64,000 nucleotides of DNA from Streptomyces bungoensis (GCF_001514215.1 NZ_KQ948855.1:321764-385763); one strand, 5' to 3'; positions 36,510 through 48,816 are shown, counted from the stretch's first letter. Numbers and translations are program-made. The notes: a model not told the origin generated them from the letters alone.

Positions 36510-39500
36510 TCACCCCACCCGCCGACTCTCCACCGGCCCCAGATACAGCTCCGGCAGCCCGCCCACGTCGATCAGCAGCCTCTGTACCACCACCGTCGGG
36601 TCCACCATCCACAGCTTCAGGCGGTGGACGCCGGGTGAGGTCAGGCGGTGGCGGGTGGCGGTGCGGTTGATGTTGTCCGAGGTGTTGCGGGCCCAGGTGG
36701 TGTTCAGGAGGCCGTCGTCCGCGCCCTCGGTGATGTCGACCGACTGCGGAGGCGCGTCGTCGAAGGACACGGCGTAGCGCAGGCCGTCCGCCGGCAGGGC
36801 AGGGTTGCGGGGGGAGAGGTACGCCCACACCGTCACCTCGTCGGCCGGGGTCAGCAGGGTCACCTCGTACTCCAGGTGCGGGGAGGAGCCCCCGGGGGTC
36901 CGGCGGGGGGACGTCACCGGCCACGGGGTCATGCCCGCGCCGGTGCGGCCGATGCCGTCGATGCGGCGCCACTCGCCGACCGCGCGGTCGTAGTGGTCCG
37001 CGTCGATCGCCACGTAGCCGCCGGCCTCGACGAAGCCGCGCGAGCCGCGCAGGCTCCGGGGGGACGGCCGGTCGGCCACGCACCGCACCGTCACGCAGTC
37101 GCCCGCGCCCGTCACCGTCAAGGTGCCCTCCGCGCGGCCGGCCGGGGCCCGGGTCCAGTCGACCCGGACCTCCAGGCGCACCTGCTGGTCCACCCGGCCG
37201 CGGGGGTGGTCCACCAGCAGCCAGGGGACCGACGGCGACACCTCGTACTCGAAGGACGTCCGGCCTCGGTTGAAGACCTCCACGTACTGCTGCGGGCGGG
37301 TCTGGTGCGGGCTGAAACCGGGGAGGACCGGCTGCCGGGAGGAGCCGCCCGGCCACCACTCCCCCGTGTCCTCCGCGCCGTCGACCGAGACGCCCAGCTC
37401 GGCGGCCTCCGGCAGGTCGATGCGCCGTACCGCCGGGAAGAGGACGTCCGGCAGGGCCGTGTTGTCCTTCTCGGGCTGCTGCCAGCCCGCGTTGGGGCCG
37501 TAGCGGTCCACGTCCCCGTAGTCGATGTGGGGCTGGGTCTGGAAGCCCTTCCACTTGCCGTTCGCCACCGAGGTGCCGAAGCGGTCCGCGAGGGCCAGGT
37601 CGCGGGCGAGGGCCTGCTCGGCCTCCGCCGCGCGGGCGTTCGCCGCCGCTCTGCCCTGCCGCGCGTAGAGGAGGTTGGTGAACTCGGCCTCGCGCAGGCC
37701 GTAGAGGTTCGCCGTCGCGGTCACCTCGTAGCCGACCAGTTCGAACCAGGCGTCCTGGAGGGCGGCGGGCAGCCGCCGGGCGATCCGGTCGGCCTGGCGG
37801 CCCAGCCGGCGCCAGTCGTCGGTCGCCCGTTCCAGTTCGCGGTGTGCGAAGTAGTAGGGGGTCTGCCGGTCGTCGTACACCACCTGGCCCGCGTCCGAGA
37901 GCGTGATCCGGCGGTTCAGCAGCTCCGGCTTGCGGCGGGCCTGGAGGCGGCCGTACGCGGACAGGACAGCGGCGATCGCGGGCGCCTGTGCCGGGCCGAA
38001 GTTCTGGCGGGCGTAGCGCTCCTCCCACTCCGGGAGGCGGTCGAGGGGCCAGGCGTCCGGGTTCCAGGCGTAGGTGAGGAAGAACTCGGCCGGGACCTCG
38101 TTGCCCTTCAGGTCGCCGACGTTGGCCACCCACAGGCCGTGGTTGCCGTAGGCGTGGGCCTGGTGGAGCTGGTCCCAGACGTTGCGGAGGTTCGCGGTGT
38201 CGACCCACTTGTAGTTACGGCCGGCGCCGACGTAGTCGAAGTGGTAGTAGAGGCCGTAGCCGCCGGGGCGGGGCTCGGCGGGGTGCTTGCGGATGTTGCC
38301 CCAGTTGTCGTCGGTGAGGACGACCGTGACGTCGTCGGGTGCGCGCAGGCCGCGGTCCCAGTAGCGCTGGACCTCCTTGTAGAGGGTCCAGACCTGCGGG
38401 GTCTCGGCGGCCGGGCGTCCCGTCACCTCCTCGATGATGCGGCGCTGGTCCGCGATGATCTGCTGCATCAGCTCGATGCCGTCGCCGTCGGGGAGGCTCG
38501 TGTCGCCGTTGCCGCGCATGCCCAGGGTCACGACGCCCTCGAAGCCCTGGTCCACCATCCGCTGGACGCCGGCGCGCCAGTAGGCCCGGATCGCCTCCGG
38601 GTTTCGGCGGTACGACCACTCGCCGGTGCCCCCGTAGGGGTCGTGGCCCGTGCTCGCGTGGCGGTTCCACTCCTCGATGCCCCGCATCATCGGGGCCTCG
38701 TGGGAGGTGCCCATGACGATGCCGTACTCGGCGGCCCGCCGGTGGTTCTCCGGGTCGTCCTCGGCGAAGGCCCGGCCCCACACGGCCGGCCAGAGGTAGT
38801 TGCCCTTCAGGCGCAGGAGGACCTCGAAGACCTTCTCGTAGAACGCCGCGTTGAAGCCGCCCGGGTATCCCGGTGCCTTGCCCGGGCCGAAGAACGCCGG
38901 CGCCCAGGTGCCGAGAGCCGGGTTCTCGTCGTTGACGAAGACGCCGCGGTACCTCACCGCCGGGGTGCCCTGGGTCCAGCGGCCGGGGCGCACGTACACG
39001 GCGTCCCGGTGCACGGGCGGTACGTCGTCCCACCAGTGCCAGGGCGAGACGCCGATGCCGTACGAGACGTCGTAGGCCCCGAAGATCGTGCCGCGCGGGT
39101 CGCTGCCCGCGATGACGAACGCCCGCTCCACGCCGGGCATCGGATGATCGACGACCGTCTGCAGCGAGGTCTCCCAGCGGCCGCGGACGCCGGACACGTC
39201 CAGCCTGCCGCTCGCCACCAGCCGGTCGATCAGGGGGCTGCGGCCGATCGTGCCCACCAGCACCGGGAAGCGGCCGATCGCCGGGCCGGGCCGCACGCCC
39301 GTCACCCGTTCGAGGTCGTCGCGCAGGTCGCCGGCGACGCGTACGACGCCGGGGTGGTCCTCGGAGCTGACCACGACCGGCGCGCCGACCAGGGAGAACG
39401 CCCCACCGGTGAAGGAGATGTACGACCCGGGGTCCGTCACCCGCGGATCGGCGCCGTCCCCGGCCCACGCCACCCCGGACGTCAGCGCCGGCACGGCGGC

Positions 39501-39539
39501 GAGCCCGGCTCCCAGCACAGTCCTGCGACGGACAGACAT
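36510..39539 (-). CDS. Secreted glycoside hydrolase family 115 (xylan alpha-1,2-glucuronidase type)
   Basis: 1009 residues. Twin-arginine signal: SVRRRTVLGAGLAAVPALTSGVAWA (residues 2-26). The body has the GH115 order: an N-terminal domain (YGIGVSPWHWWDDVPPV), a TIM-barrel with WAPAFFGPGKAPGYPGGFNAAFYEKVFEVLLRLKGNYLWPAVWG, GTSHEAPMMRG, GMRGNGDTSLPDGDGIELMQQI, LTDDNWGNIRKHP and WVANVGDLKGNEVPAEFFLTYAW segments, then a helical region and C-terminal beta domains. The family removes 4-O-methylglucuronic acid from xylan. Good GGAGGGG site before ATG. Stands alone; with the pectate lyase it points to plant cell-wall use. Confidence 0.85.
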   Translation of the reverse strand: MSVRRRTVLGAGLAAVPALTSGVAWAGDGADPRVTDPGSYISFTGGAFSLVGAPVVVSSEDHPGVVRVAGDLRDDLERVTGVRPGPAIGRFPVLVGTIGRSPLIDRLVASGRLDVSGVRGRWETSLQTVVDHPMPGVERAFVIAGSDPRGTIFGAYDVSYGIGVSPWHWWDDVPPVHRDAVYVRPGRWTQGTPAVRYRGVFVNDENPALGTWAPAFFGPGKAPGYPGGFNAAFYEKVFEVLLRLKGNYLWPAVWGRAFAEDDPENHRRAAEYGIVMGTSHEAPMMRGIEEWNRHASTGHDPYGGTGEWSYRRNPEAIRAYWRAGVQRMVDQGFEGVVTLGMRGNGDTSLPDGDGIELMQQIIADQRRIIEEVTGRPAAETPQVWTLYKEVQRYWDRGLRAPDDVTVVLTDDNWGNIRKHPAEPRPGGYGLYYHFDYVGAGRNYKWVDTANLRNVWDQLHQAHAYGNHGLWVANVGDLKGNEVPAEFFLTYAWNPDAWPLDRLPEWEERYARQNFGPAQAPAIAAVLSAYGRLQARRKPELLNRRITLSDAGQVVYDDRQTPYYFAHRELERATDDWRRLGRQADRIARRLPAALQDAWFELVGYEVTATANLYGLREAEFTNLLYARQGRAAANARAAEAEQALARDLALADRFGTSVANGKWKGFQTQPHIDYGDVDRYGPNAGWQQPEKDNTALPDVLFPAVRRIDLPEAAELGVSVDGAEDTGEWWPGGSSRQPVLPGFSPHQTRPQQYVEVFNRGRTSFEYEVSPSVPWLLVDHPRGRVDQQVRLEVRVDWTRAPAGRAEGTLTVTGAGDCVTVRCVADRPSPRSLRGSRGFVEAGGYVAIDADHYDRAVGEWRRIDGIGRTGAGMTPWPVTSPRRTPGGSSPHLEYEVTLLTPADEVTVWAYLSPRNPALPADGLRYAVSFDDAPPQSVDITEGADDGLLNTTWARNTSDNINRTATRHRLTSPGVHRLKLWMVDPTVVVQRLLIDVGGLPELYLGPVESRRVG

Positions 39540-39642
39540 GCCTCACCCCTCCACCCGAATTTGGTCAGCGGCATGACAAATACTGGAGGGGGTGGCGGGC
39601 CCGGGGAAGCCGTCGGGACCGCCGAATAGTTTCGGGCAGCGA

Positions 39643-39676
39643 AGAGGCCCGCACGACCGGAGTCGTACGGGCCTCT
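39643..39676 (-). terminator. Terminator after tuf
   Basis: 9-bp stem AGAGGCCCG plus 5-bp ACGAC/GTCGT inner stem with one C·A mismatch, 35 nt after the tuf stop. Confidence 0.7.
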
Positions 39677-39711
39677 CCTGGGTCGGTTACCGACCGTGAA
39701 GCAAGCGGAGC

Positions 39712-40905
<1,194 letters not shown>

Positions 40906-40985
40906 TGGGGTCCTCCTGTGGAGTGGTTCTGTACGCCTTACTTCATCGGCGCCAGGTGATCTTTGCTGTAAAGGCCCGGAACCCG

Positions 40986-41020
40986 GGGGCATTCCGTCCG
41001 CGATTGCGGGGGAATGCCCC
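40986..41020 (-). terminator. Hairpin between fusA and tuf
   Basis: 10-bp stem GGGGCATTCC/GGAATGCCCC with an inner CCGC/GCGG stem in the fusA-tuf gap. It can reduce readthrough so that tuf is expressed mainly from its own promoter. Confidence 0.6.
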
Positions 41021-41063
41021 TGGAGGCTCCGGAGTCAAGCCTACGGCGTGTGAACGCGGTGCG

Positions 41064-43190
<2,127 letters not shown>

Positions 43191-43229
43191 AAGGCTTCAG
43201 TCTTCTCTCGGTCTCGATGTGGGTAGCGA

Positions 43230-43700
43230 CTACCAGCGGTAGTGCGCGAAGGCCTTGTTGGACTCGGCCATCTTGTGGGTGTCCTCGCGCTTCTTCACGG
43301 CCGCACCGAGGCCGTTCGAGGCGTCGAGAAGCTCGTTGAGGAGACGCTCGGTCATGGTCTTCTCGCGACGGGCGCGGGAGTAACCGACCAGCCAGCGCAG
43401 CGCCAGGGTGTTGGCACGACCGGGCTTGACCTCGATCGGAACCTGGTAGGTGGCGCCACCGACACGGCGGGACTTGACCTCGAGGGTCGGCTTGATGTTC
43501 TCCAGCGCGCGCTTCAGCGTGATGATCGGGTCGTTGCCCGTCTTCTCACGCAGACCCTCCATGGCACCGTAGACGATGCGCTCGGCGGTGGAGCGCTTGC
43601 CGTTCAGCAGCACCTTGTTGATCAGCGAGGTCACCAGAGGAGAACCGTAGACCGGGTCGATGATGACCGGGCGCTTCGGGGCGGGGCCCTTACGAGGCAT
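43230..43700 (-). CDS. rpsG: 30S ribosomal protein S7
   Basis: 156 residues: [47 protein letters not shown] through [20 protein letters not shown]. Head assembly initiator. Two bp after rpsL. Confidence 0.98.
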   Translation of the reverse strand: MPRKGPAPKRPVIIDPVYGSPLVTSLINKVLLNGKRSTAERIVYGAMEGLREKTGNDPIITLKRALENIKPTLEVKSRRVGGATYQVPIEVKPGRANTLALRWLVGYSRARREKTMTERLLNELLDASNGLGAAVKKREDTHKMAESNKAFAHYRW

Positions 43701-43702
43701 TC

Positions 43703-44074
43703 TTACTTCTCCTTCTTGGCGCCGTAACGGCTGCGAGCCTGCTTGCGGTTCTTGACACCCTGGGTGTCGAGCGAGCCGCGGATGATCTTGTAGCGAACAC
43801 CCGGCAGGTCCTTCACACGGCCGCCGCGCACGAGCACGATGGAGTGCTCCTGCAGGTTGTGTCCCTCACCCGGAATGTAAGCGGTGACCTCGATCCCGCT
43901 GGTCAGACGCACACGCGCGACCTTACGCAGGGCCGAGTTCGGCTTCTTCGGGGTGGTCGTGAACACACGCGTGCAGACGCCACGACGCTGAGGGGAACCC
44001 TCGAGTGCGGGCGTCTTGTTCTTCTCGACCTTGTCCTGCCGGCCCTTGCGGACCAGCTGCTGGATCGTAGGCAC
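43703..44074 (-). CDS. rpsL: 30S ribosomal protein S12
   Basis: 123 residues from GTG 44074 ([15 protein letters not shown]). Lys43 in [11 protein letters not shown] and Lys88 with Pro91 in [11 protein letters not shown] are wild type, so no streptomycin-resistance change is present. First gene of the str operon. The 25-bp element shared with rpsJ lies 50 bp upstream. Confidence 0.98.
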   Translation of the reverse strand: MPTIQQLVRKGRQDKVEKNKTPALEGSPQRRGVCTRVFTTTPKKPNSALRKVARVRLTSGIEVTAYIPGEGHNLQEHSIVLVRGGRVKDLPGVRYKIIRGSLDTQGVKNRKQARSRYGAKKEK

Positions 44075-44462
44075 TACTTCTCCGGTTTCTGTGTGCCGAT
44101 GGGTACAGCTAACCTGGAACGTCGCCGACCCACGCGGTCGGGTGTGTCGAATCCGCCGCACTCCCGCCGCCAGGCAGAAAGAGGCACGATTACGGTGGCC
44201 GGTGTCGACTCCGCGTGCGGTTGAAGGCACGCACCAGAGCCAGGGCACACCCCAGGCACAAGGTCTGAGCGTACCTACCGCACCGACTCCGGTCAAAACA
44301 AAAGCAACAGGGCCGCTGACCGGGTACTTCCCAGAGGTCCGACCGTACCTCCGGCGGGTCCGGCCCGCATGTCGCCCCGCGTCGCGCCCCGCTTTTCGCC
44401 CGCTTCTCCCCCGCTCCCCTCCCGCTCGCTATCCACTATCACACCGGCGGGCGTGGCGCGAC
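44075..44462. other. Intergenic region upstream of rpsL
   Basis: 388 bp holding the rpsL leader and promoter, with the 25-bp element at 44125-44149. The left-hand end near 44400 is a pyrimidine-rich stretch after the GT2 stop. rpoC is not next to rpsL here; no gene was found. Confidence 0.6.
44125..44149 (-). promoter_or_regulatory. 25-bp conserved element upstream of rpsL
   Basis: CCGACCCACGCGGTCGGG then TGTGTCG on the plus strand, differing from the rpsJ copy at one base. On the sense strand of rpsL it can fold as CCGACC-GCGTG-GGTCGG. Confidence 0.6.
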
Positions 44463-45437
44463 TCAGGATCGCCGGGCCGCCTCCTGCGTCTGCTCCGCCG
44501 TGTCGTGGCCCACGAAGTAGGTGGGCCGGTTCTGCAGGGCCGTGTAGATGCGGGCGACGTACTCCCCGAGCAGCCCCACGCAGATCAGCTGCACCGCGCC
44601 GATGAACAGGACCCCCGCGAACAGCGAGGTCCAGCCCGCCACGGTGTGACCGAGGACGTGGGCGCCGAGCGTGTAGACCATCAGTCCGAGGCAGACCAGG
44701 AAGGCGAAGCCGCCGAGCCAGGTGGCCAGCCGCAGCGGGGCCGCCGAGAACCCGGTGACGCTGTCGACGGCGAGGCGGATCATCCGGCCCAGCGGGTACT
44801 TGCTGCGCCCGGCCGCGCGCGGCGCGCGCTCGTAGGTGACCTGCCCGCTGGGGAAGCCCAGCCAGGGCACCAGCAGCCGGTACACGCGCTGCTGGTCCGG
44901 CAGCGCCTTCAGCGCGTCGACGGCCGCCCGGCTCAGCAGCCGGAAGTCGCCCGCCTGCGCGGGCACCGAAGGCCCGGCCAGGCGCCGCACGAGCCGGTAG
45001 TAGAGCCCGGCGGTCCACCGCTTGAAACCGGAGTCGCTGGCCCGGTCGGCGCGCACGCCGTACACGATGTCGAGTTCCTCGCCGCGGGCCAGGGTCAGCA
45101 TCTCGGGGATCTTCTCCGGCGGGTCCTGCAGGTCGGCGTCCAGGCTGACGACGTACGCGCCGACGGCCCGGTCCAGGCCGGCGGTGAGGGCGGCCTGATG
45201 GCCGGAGTTGCGGCGCAGGCCGATCACCCGCAGCTCCGGCCAGCCGAGCCGGAAGGCCCCGAGCAGCTCGGCCGTGCCGTCGGTGCTGCCGTCGTCGACG
45301 GCGACGAGCTCGTACGGCACGCCGAGGCCGTCCAGCACCGGGCGCAGCCGGCTGACGAGGACGGGCAGCGCCTCCACCTCGTTGTACATCGGTATGACGA
45401 CGGACAGTTCGGTCGTCGGGTCCGCTTCCCGGCCCAC
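44463..45437 (-). CDS. GT2 glycosyltransferase, polyprenyl-phosphate sugar transferase type
   Basis: 324 residues. GT-A fold with ELSVVIPMYNEVEAL, VDDGSTDGT, the LDADLQDPPE metal/donor motif, and two C-terminal membrane helices (LATWLGGFAFLVCLGLMVYTLGAHVL and AGVLFIGAVQLICVGLLGEYVARIYTALQNRPTYFV). This is the DPM1/GtrB-like type that loads a sugar on a lipid carrier. Divergent from a membrane mannosyltransferase 140 bp away, which may use the product. Confidence 0.85.
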   Translation of the reverse strand: MGREADPTTELSVVIPMYNEVEALPVLVSRLRPVLDGLGVPYELVAVDDGSTDGTAELLGAFRLGWPELRVIGLRRNSGHQAALTAGLDRAVGAYVVSLDADLQDPPEKIPEMLTLARGEELDIVYGVRADRASDSGFKRWTAGLYYRLVRRLAGPSVPAQAGDFRLLSRAAVDALKALPDQQRVYRLLVPWLGFPSGQVTYERAPRAAGRSKYPLGRMIRLAVDSVTGFSAAPLRLATWLGGFAFLVCLGLMVYTLGAHVLGHTVAGWTSLFAGVLFIGAVQLICVGLLGEYVARIYTALQNRPTYFVGHDTAEQTQEAARRS

Positions 45438-45579
45438 CCGGTCCTCCCCCCTCGGCCGCGTCCGTGCGACGCTTGGCCGCGCACAAGCGACTCACATGTG
45501 ATCTTGTGATCGAGACTTCACGACCGTGCAGGCGCCGGCGCGTCCTCCGGCCCGGCGGTCGGGCGAGGGGGACCACAGC

Positions 45580-46869
45580 ATGAGCACGGCTTCCAGGGAC
45601 ACCGGGGCGGACCCCGGGACGGACCCCGCCCCGCCCGGCGAGCCGGACGGCAGTCCGCGCCCCGGCCGCCGCCTCACGCTGCCGCCCGGTGCGCGCCCGT
45701 ACGTCGCTCCCCTCGCCCTGTACTGCGTCACGAAGCTCGTCGGGCTCACCATATTCGCCCGGCTGCTCGAACACGCCGGGGACTACCGCACGAAGGACCC
45801 CCGCTTCGGCGGCGGCGCCCACTGGTGGGACGTCCTGTCGACCTGGGACGGCTGGTGGTACCTGCAGGTCGCGCAGCACGGGTACGACCCGAAGCCGCTC
45901 CAGCCGCTGCCTCCGGGCGGGATGTTCACGGTCCAGCAGAACTCGGTCGCCTTCTTCCCGCTCTACCCCGGACTGATCCGCGGCGTCTCGGAGGTGACCG
46001 GGCTCGGCCTGTTCGGTTCGGCGATCCTGGTGTCGGTCCTGGCCTCGCTGGTGGCGGCGGCCGGCATCTACGCGGTGGTCTCCGCGCTGGCCGGGGCGCG
46101 GGCGGGCACGATCGCCGCCGGGCTGTGGGCCGTCGCGCCCGGGGCGGGCGTCGAGTGGGCCGTGTACTCCGAGTCGCTGTTCGTCGCCATCGCCGCGTGG
46201 GCCTGCTACTGCGTGATGCGCGGCCGCTGGGTGCCGGCGGGCCTGCTGGCCTTCCTGGCCGGCCTGAACCGGCCCACCTCGGCGGCGCTCATCGGCGCGG
46301 TGGGGCTGGCCGCCCTGGTCACGCTGGTACGGCGGGACGGGCGGCGCGAGCACGGGGTCGCCGGACCGGTGTACGCGATGATCGCGGCCCCCCTCGGCCT
46401 CCTCACGTACATCACGTGGGTCGGGCTGAGCATGGGGAAGCTGACCGGGTACTTCACGCTGCAGCGCGAGGGGTGGGCGCACTACTTCGACTGGGGCCAC
46501 TACACGCTGGACGTCCTGCGCAACATCGCGGTGGGGCGCAACAACTACCTGTTCGCCTACCCCGTGCCCGACCTGATCGCCTTCCAGCTGGTGATCGCGC
46601 TGCCCTTCCTGGTCGCGCTGATGCTGCGCCGCAGGCCCCCGCTGGTGCTGGTGGCGTACGCCCTGGCGAGCATCGTGACGGTCCTGGGGACCCAGCAGAT
46701 GTTCGGCAACACCCCCCGCTACCTGCTCCCCGTCTTCCCCCTCCTGCTCGCCCCGGCCGCCGCCCTGAGCCGCCTGAAGTGGCCGGGGCTGACGGTGTTC
46801 TTCACGACGGCGGCGGTGGCGTCGGGGTGGTACGCGCACTATGTGATCTTCGAGCTGGGGATTCCGTAG
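45580..46869 (+). CDS. Integral membrane mannosyltransferase (PIG-V-like)
   Basis: 429 residues from ATG 45580, preferred over GTG 45526 because GAGGGGG precedes it. A Pro/Gly-rich cytoplasmic N-terminus, then about ten hydrophobic segments. The loop WWDVLSTWDGWWYLQVAQHGYDP and the NSVAFFPLYPGLIR motif are those of the Streptomyces 'mannosyltransferase family' related to PIG-V, lipid-linked-sugar-dependent GT-C enzymes. Pairs with the divergent GT2 enzyme for cell-surface glycosylation. Confidence 0.75.
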   Translation: MSTASRDTGADPGTDPAPPGEPDGSPRPGRRLTLPPGARPYVAPLALYCVTKLVGLTIFARLLEHAGDYRTKDPRFGGGAHWWDVLSTWDGWWYLQVAQHGYDPKPLQPLPPGGMFTVQQNSVAFFPLYPGLIRGVSEVTGLGLFGSAILVSVLASLVAAAGIYAVVSALAGARAGTIAAGLWAVAPGAGVEWAVYSESLFVAIAAWACYCVMRGRWVPAGLLAFLAGLNRPTSAALIGAVGLAALVTLVRRDGRREHGVAGPVYAMIAAPLGLLTYITWVGLSMGKLTGYFTLQREGWAHYFDWGHYTLDVLRNIAVGRNNYLFAYPVPDLIAFQLVIALPFLVALMLRRRPPLVLVAYALASIVTVLGTQQMFGNTPRYLLPVFPLLLAPAAALSRLKWPGLTVFFTTAAVASGWYAHYVIFELGIP

Positions 46870-47099
46870 GGGCCGGCGTCGTCGGCGGGCGCGCGGCGGG
46901 CCGGGCGGGAGGTGCCGCGGGCGGCTCGTTCGGCCGCGAAGACGTCCTCCAGCCGGAACAGCTGGGCCCGGCCCGCCTTCCCGGCCGCCTTGAGGTGGCC
47001 GAGCTGGACCCACTTGCGGATGGTGGCGGGGGCCACCCCCGCCTCCTGGGCCGCCAGGGGGCCGGGGACGAGCGTGGGCAGGGCGGCGCACCCGCTCAT
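46839..47099 (-). CDS. Small excisionase/MerR-like helix-turn-helix protein
   Basis: 86 residues from ATG 47099. Residues about 12-55 (GPLAAQEAGVAPATIRKWVQLGHLKAAGKAGRAQLFRLEDVFAAER) are a typical winged-helix of the Xis/MerR type: recognition helix ATIRKWVQLG then a wing GKAGRAQLFRLEDV. ATG overlaps the stop of the upstream Cys-rich gene (ATGA), so co-translated. Its 3' end overlaps the convergent mannosyltransferase by 31 bp. Likely part of the control module of the tail cluster. Confidence 0.7.
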   Translation of the reverse strand: MSGCAALPTLVPGPLAAQEAGVAPATIRKWVQLGHLKAAGKAGRAQLFRLEDVFAAERAARGTSRPARRAPADDAGPYGIPSSKIT

Positions 47100-48403
47100 C
47101 CGGCGGCCCCCTTCGGGCCGCTGTCCCCGCGCCGCCACTCGTCCTCGTCCCAGGTGTGCCGGTAGGCCGGGTCGTCGTGGCAGCCGCACAGGGGGTCGGC
47201 GCAGCGGCAGGCGGGGTTGACGCACAGCACCGCGCCGCGGTCGGGGAAGGCGCGCAGGGAGACCGAGTCGCACCAGGGGCAGCGGCCGGGGACCCGTACG
47301 ACGGTCTCGGTGTCGCCCAGCGCGCGGGCGCAGCGGCGCGCCATGCGGCGCGTCTCGTCGCGTACGTGGGCGGCGAGGACGGGGTCGGCGGCCACGGCGT
47401 CGAGCAGGCCGGCAATCCGGCGCAGCCGCTCGGGCACCGGGGCGCGCCGGGCACGCGGCAGTCCGAGCCGCTCCCGGACCGCCTCCTCCAGTTCGACGAC
47501 GCCGTCGGTGACGTCGCGGAGCGTGTCGGAGATGTGCAGGCGCAGCGGCGCGGCGCTGTGCCCGGGCGCGACCAGGCCGTGCCGCTGCTGCAGGAGCAGA
47601 GCCTCCTCGCGCTCCGCGCGAAGCCGGCCGGCGAGGTCCGCCGGGGGCGGGGGCGGGGCGGGACGGTGGGCCGGCGCGGAGCGACCCGGCACGAGCTCGA
47701 CGGCCAGCTCCGGAAATTGCTGAAGCAGCGTGCCGATCCAGAGGGCGGCCTGCCGGATGGCCTGACCGGCCGGGCCGTCGTGGGGGGTCGGGGGGGTGTC
47801 GGGGGTCGGTCGGGCGTCAGGCGCGGGGCCTACCTCGGACGGTGAACGTGCATCGTCAGGAGCCGAACGTGCCGCGGAGGTCGAGCGGGCCTCGGACGCC
47901 GGGCGGGCGACGGACGCCGGGCGAGCGTCAGGCGTCGGGCGAGCGTCAGGCGTCGGGCGTGCCGCGGAGGTCGAGCGGGTCTCGGACGCCGGGCGAGCGT
48001 CGGACGCCGGGCGAGCGTCAGGCGTCGGGCGAGCGTCAGGCGTCGGGCGAGCCGCGGAGGTCGAGCGGGTCTCGGACGCCGGGCGGGCCTCGGACGCCGG
48101 GCGAGCGTCGGACGCCGGGCGAGCGTCAGGCGTCGGGCGAGCGTCAGGCGTCGGGCGTGCCGCGGAGGTCGAGCGGGTCTCGGGCGCCGGGCGGGCGTCC
48201 GGCCTGGGGCGGGCATCGGGCACCGGGCTTGCGTCAGGCGTCCGGCGTGCCGCGGAGGTCGAGCGGGCCTCGGGCGCCGGGCGGGCGTCCGGCCTGGGGC
48301 GGGCATCGGGCACCGGGCGAGCGTCAGGCGTCCGGCGAGCGTCAGGCGTCGGGCGTGCCGCGGAGGTCGGGCGCGCGTCGGGTGTCGAGCGTTCGTCAGG
48401 CAA
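47096..48403 (-). CDS. Repeat-rich protein with C-terminal Cys-rich domain
   Basis: 435 residues from TTG 48403: the sequence GGAGG five bases before this TTG and the 8-bp overlap with the whiB-like stop decide the start. Residues about 8-185 are 18-bp-encoded hexapeptide repeats (DARPTP, DARPAS, ETRSTS, SAARPT). A helical middle (ADLAGRLRAEREEALLLQQRHGL...LRLHISDTLRDVTDGVVELEEAVRERLGL...VRDETRRMARRCARALGDTETVVRVPG) precedes CPWCDSVSLRAF and CVNPACRCADPLCGCHDDPAYRHTWDEDEW, a probable zinc-binding domain. The middle and end look conserved-type Streptomyces/phage sequence; the repeats look like a variable spacer. Function unknown. Confidence 0.6.
   Translation of the reverse strand: MPDERSTPDARPTSAARPTPDARRTPDARPVPDARPRPDARPAPEARSTSAARRTPDASPVPDARPRPDARPAPETRSTSAARPTPDARPTPDARPASDARPASEARPASETRSTSAARPTPDARPTPDARPASDARPASETRSTSAARPTPDARPTPDARPASVARPASEARSTSAARSAPDDARSPSEVGPAPDARPTPDTPPTPHDGPAGQAIRQAALWIGTLLQQFPELAVELVPGRSAPAHRPAPPPPPADLAGRLRAEREEALLLQQRHGLVAPGHSAAPLRLHISDTLRDVTDGVVELEEAVRERLGLPRARRAPVPERLRRIAGLLDAVAADPVLAAHVRDETRRMARRCARALGDTETVVRVPGRCPWCDSVSLRAFPDRGAVLCVNPACRCADPLCGCHDDPAYRHTWDEDEWRRGDSGPKGAAG
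47871..48390. repeat. 18-bp tandem repeat array with 90/108-bp higher-order period
   Basis: Variants of GGACGCCGGGCGAGCGTC and AGGCGTCGGGCGAGCGTC run for about 520 bp inside the gene. A longer marker, GCCGCGGAGGTCGAGCGG, recurs at 47871, 47961, 48051, 48159 and 48249 (a variant at 48357), spacings 90, 90, 108, 90 and 108, all multiples of 18, so length change keeps frame. Confidence 0.9.
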
Positions 48404-48764
48404 GGCGGCCTCCGTCGTGGGCGGTGCGGAGGCGGGGGCCGGCCGGTTGGGGGACGGCGTGGCGCGTCGGCGCCGCAGAGTGCTTCGGAGTCGCAGGGGG
48501 GAGGTTCGCGGGGAGCGGGACCGGGCGGCCGGAGCGCCACAGGCGGCCGCCGCAGACGCCGTCGAACCAGCTCTCCGCCGGGGCGACCGCAGCCTCGCAG
48601 TGGCGCCGTACCGTGCAGCCGGCGCAGGCGCGCAGCGCGGGAGCGGCCTCCTTCGCCTTCTTGGAGAAGACGACCTTCGGCGGAAGCCCGGCGCAGGCCG
48701 CGGCGGACCGCCAGCCCGGGGGTTCGAGCGGAGGGGGCGTGGAGCACGGGCCGAGGACGGACAT
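48396..48764 (-). CDS. WhiB-like iron-sulfur regulator, divergent form
   Basis: 122 residues. Four cysteines in WhiB order: Cys24 (ACAGLPP), Cys47 and Cys50 (ACAGC), Cys56 (RRHC), ligands for a 4Fe-4S cluster. The turn that is normally G-V/I-W-G-G reads G69-V-C-G-G here, with Cys71 replacing Trp. The C-terminal part is Pro/Arg-rich. GGGAGGCCCC precedes the ATG. WhiB proteins work with the primary sigma factor's region 4; phage-borne forms exist. First gene of the minus operon (whiB-like, repeat/Cys-rich, HTH), divergent from the XRE regulator of the tail cluster. Confidence 0.85.
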   Translation of the reverse strand: MSVLGPCSTPPPLEPPGWRSAAACAGLPPKVVFSKKAKEAAPALRACAGCTVRRHCEAAVAPAESWFDGVCGGRLWRSGRPVPLPANLPPATPKHSAAPTRHAVPQPAGPRLRTAHDGGRLA

Positions 48765-48816
48765 GGGGCCTCCCTGGTGTGGCGGGTGGGGCAGGAGCGC
48801 CGTCCAGACTTACAGA

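Noticed and set aside
36648..39629. Very long open frame on the plus strand opposite GH115
   Set aside because: Antisense to a clear GH115 gene. High GC keeps stops rare; the translation is Arg/Val/Gly/Ala-rich with no motif.
44075..44296. Longer rpsL start
   Set aside because: S12 begins [11 protein letters not shown] at GTG 44074, the family length; upstream codons are leader including the 25-bp element.
44293..47454. Long minus-strand frame covering the GT2 and mannosyltransferase genes
   Set aside because: Spans several real genes in another frame; composition is Pro/Arg/Gly, no recognisable domain.
47871..48390. CRISPR array
   Set aside because: Units are contiguous and coding; no unique spacers and no cas genes.
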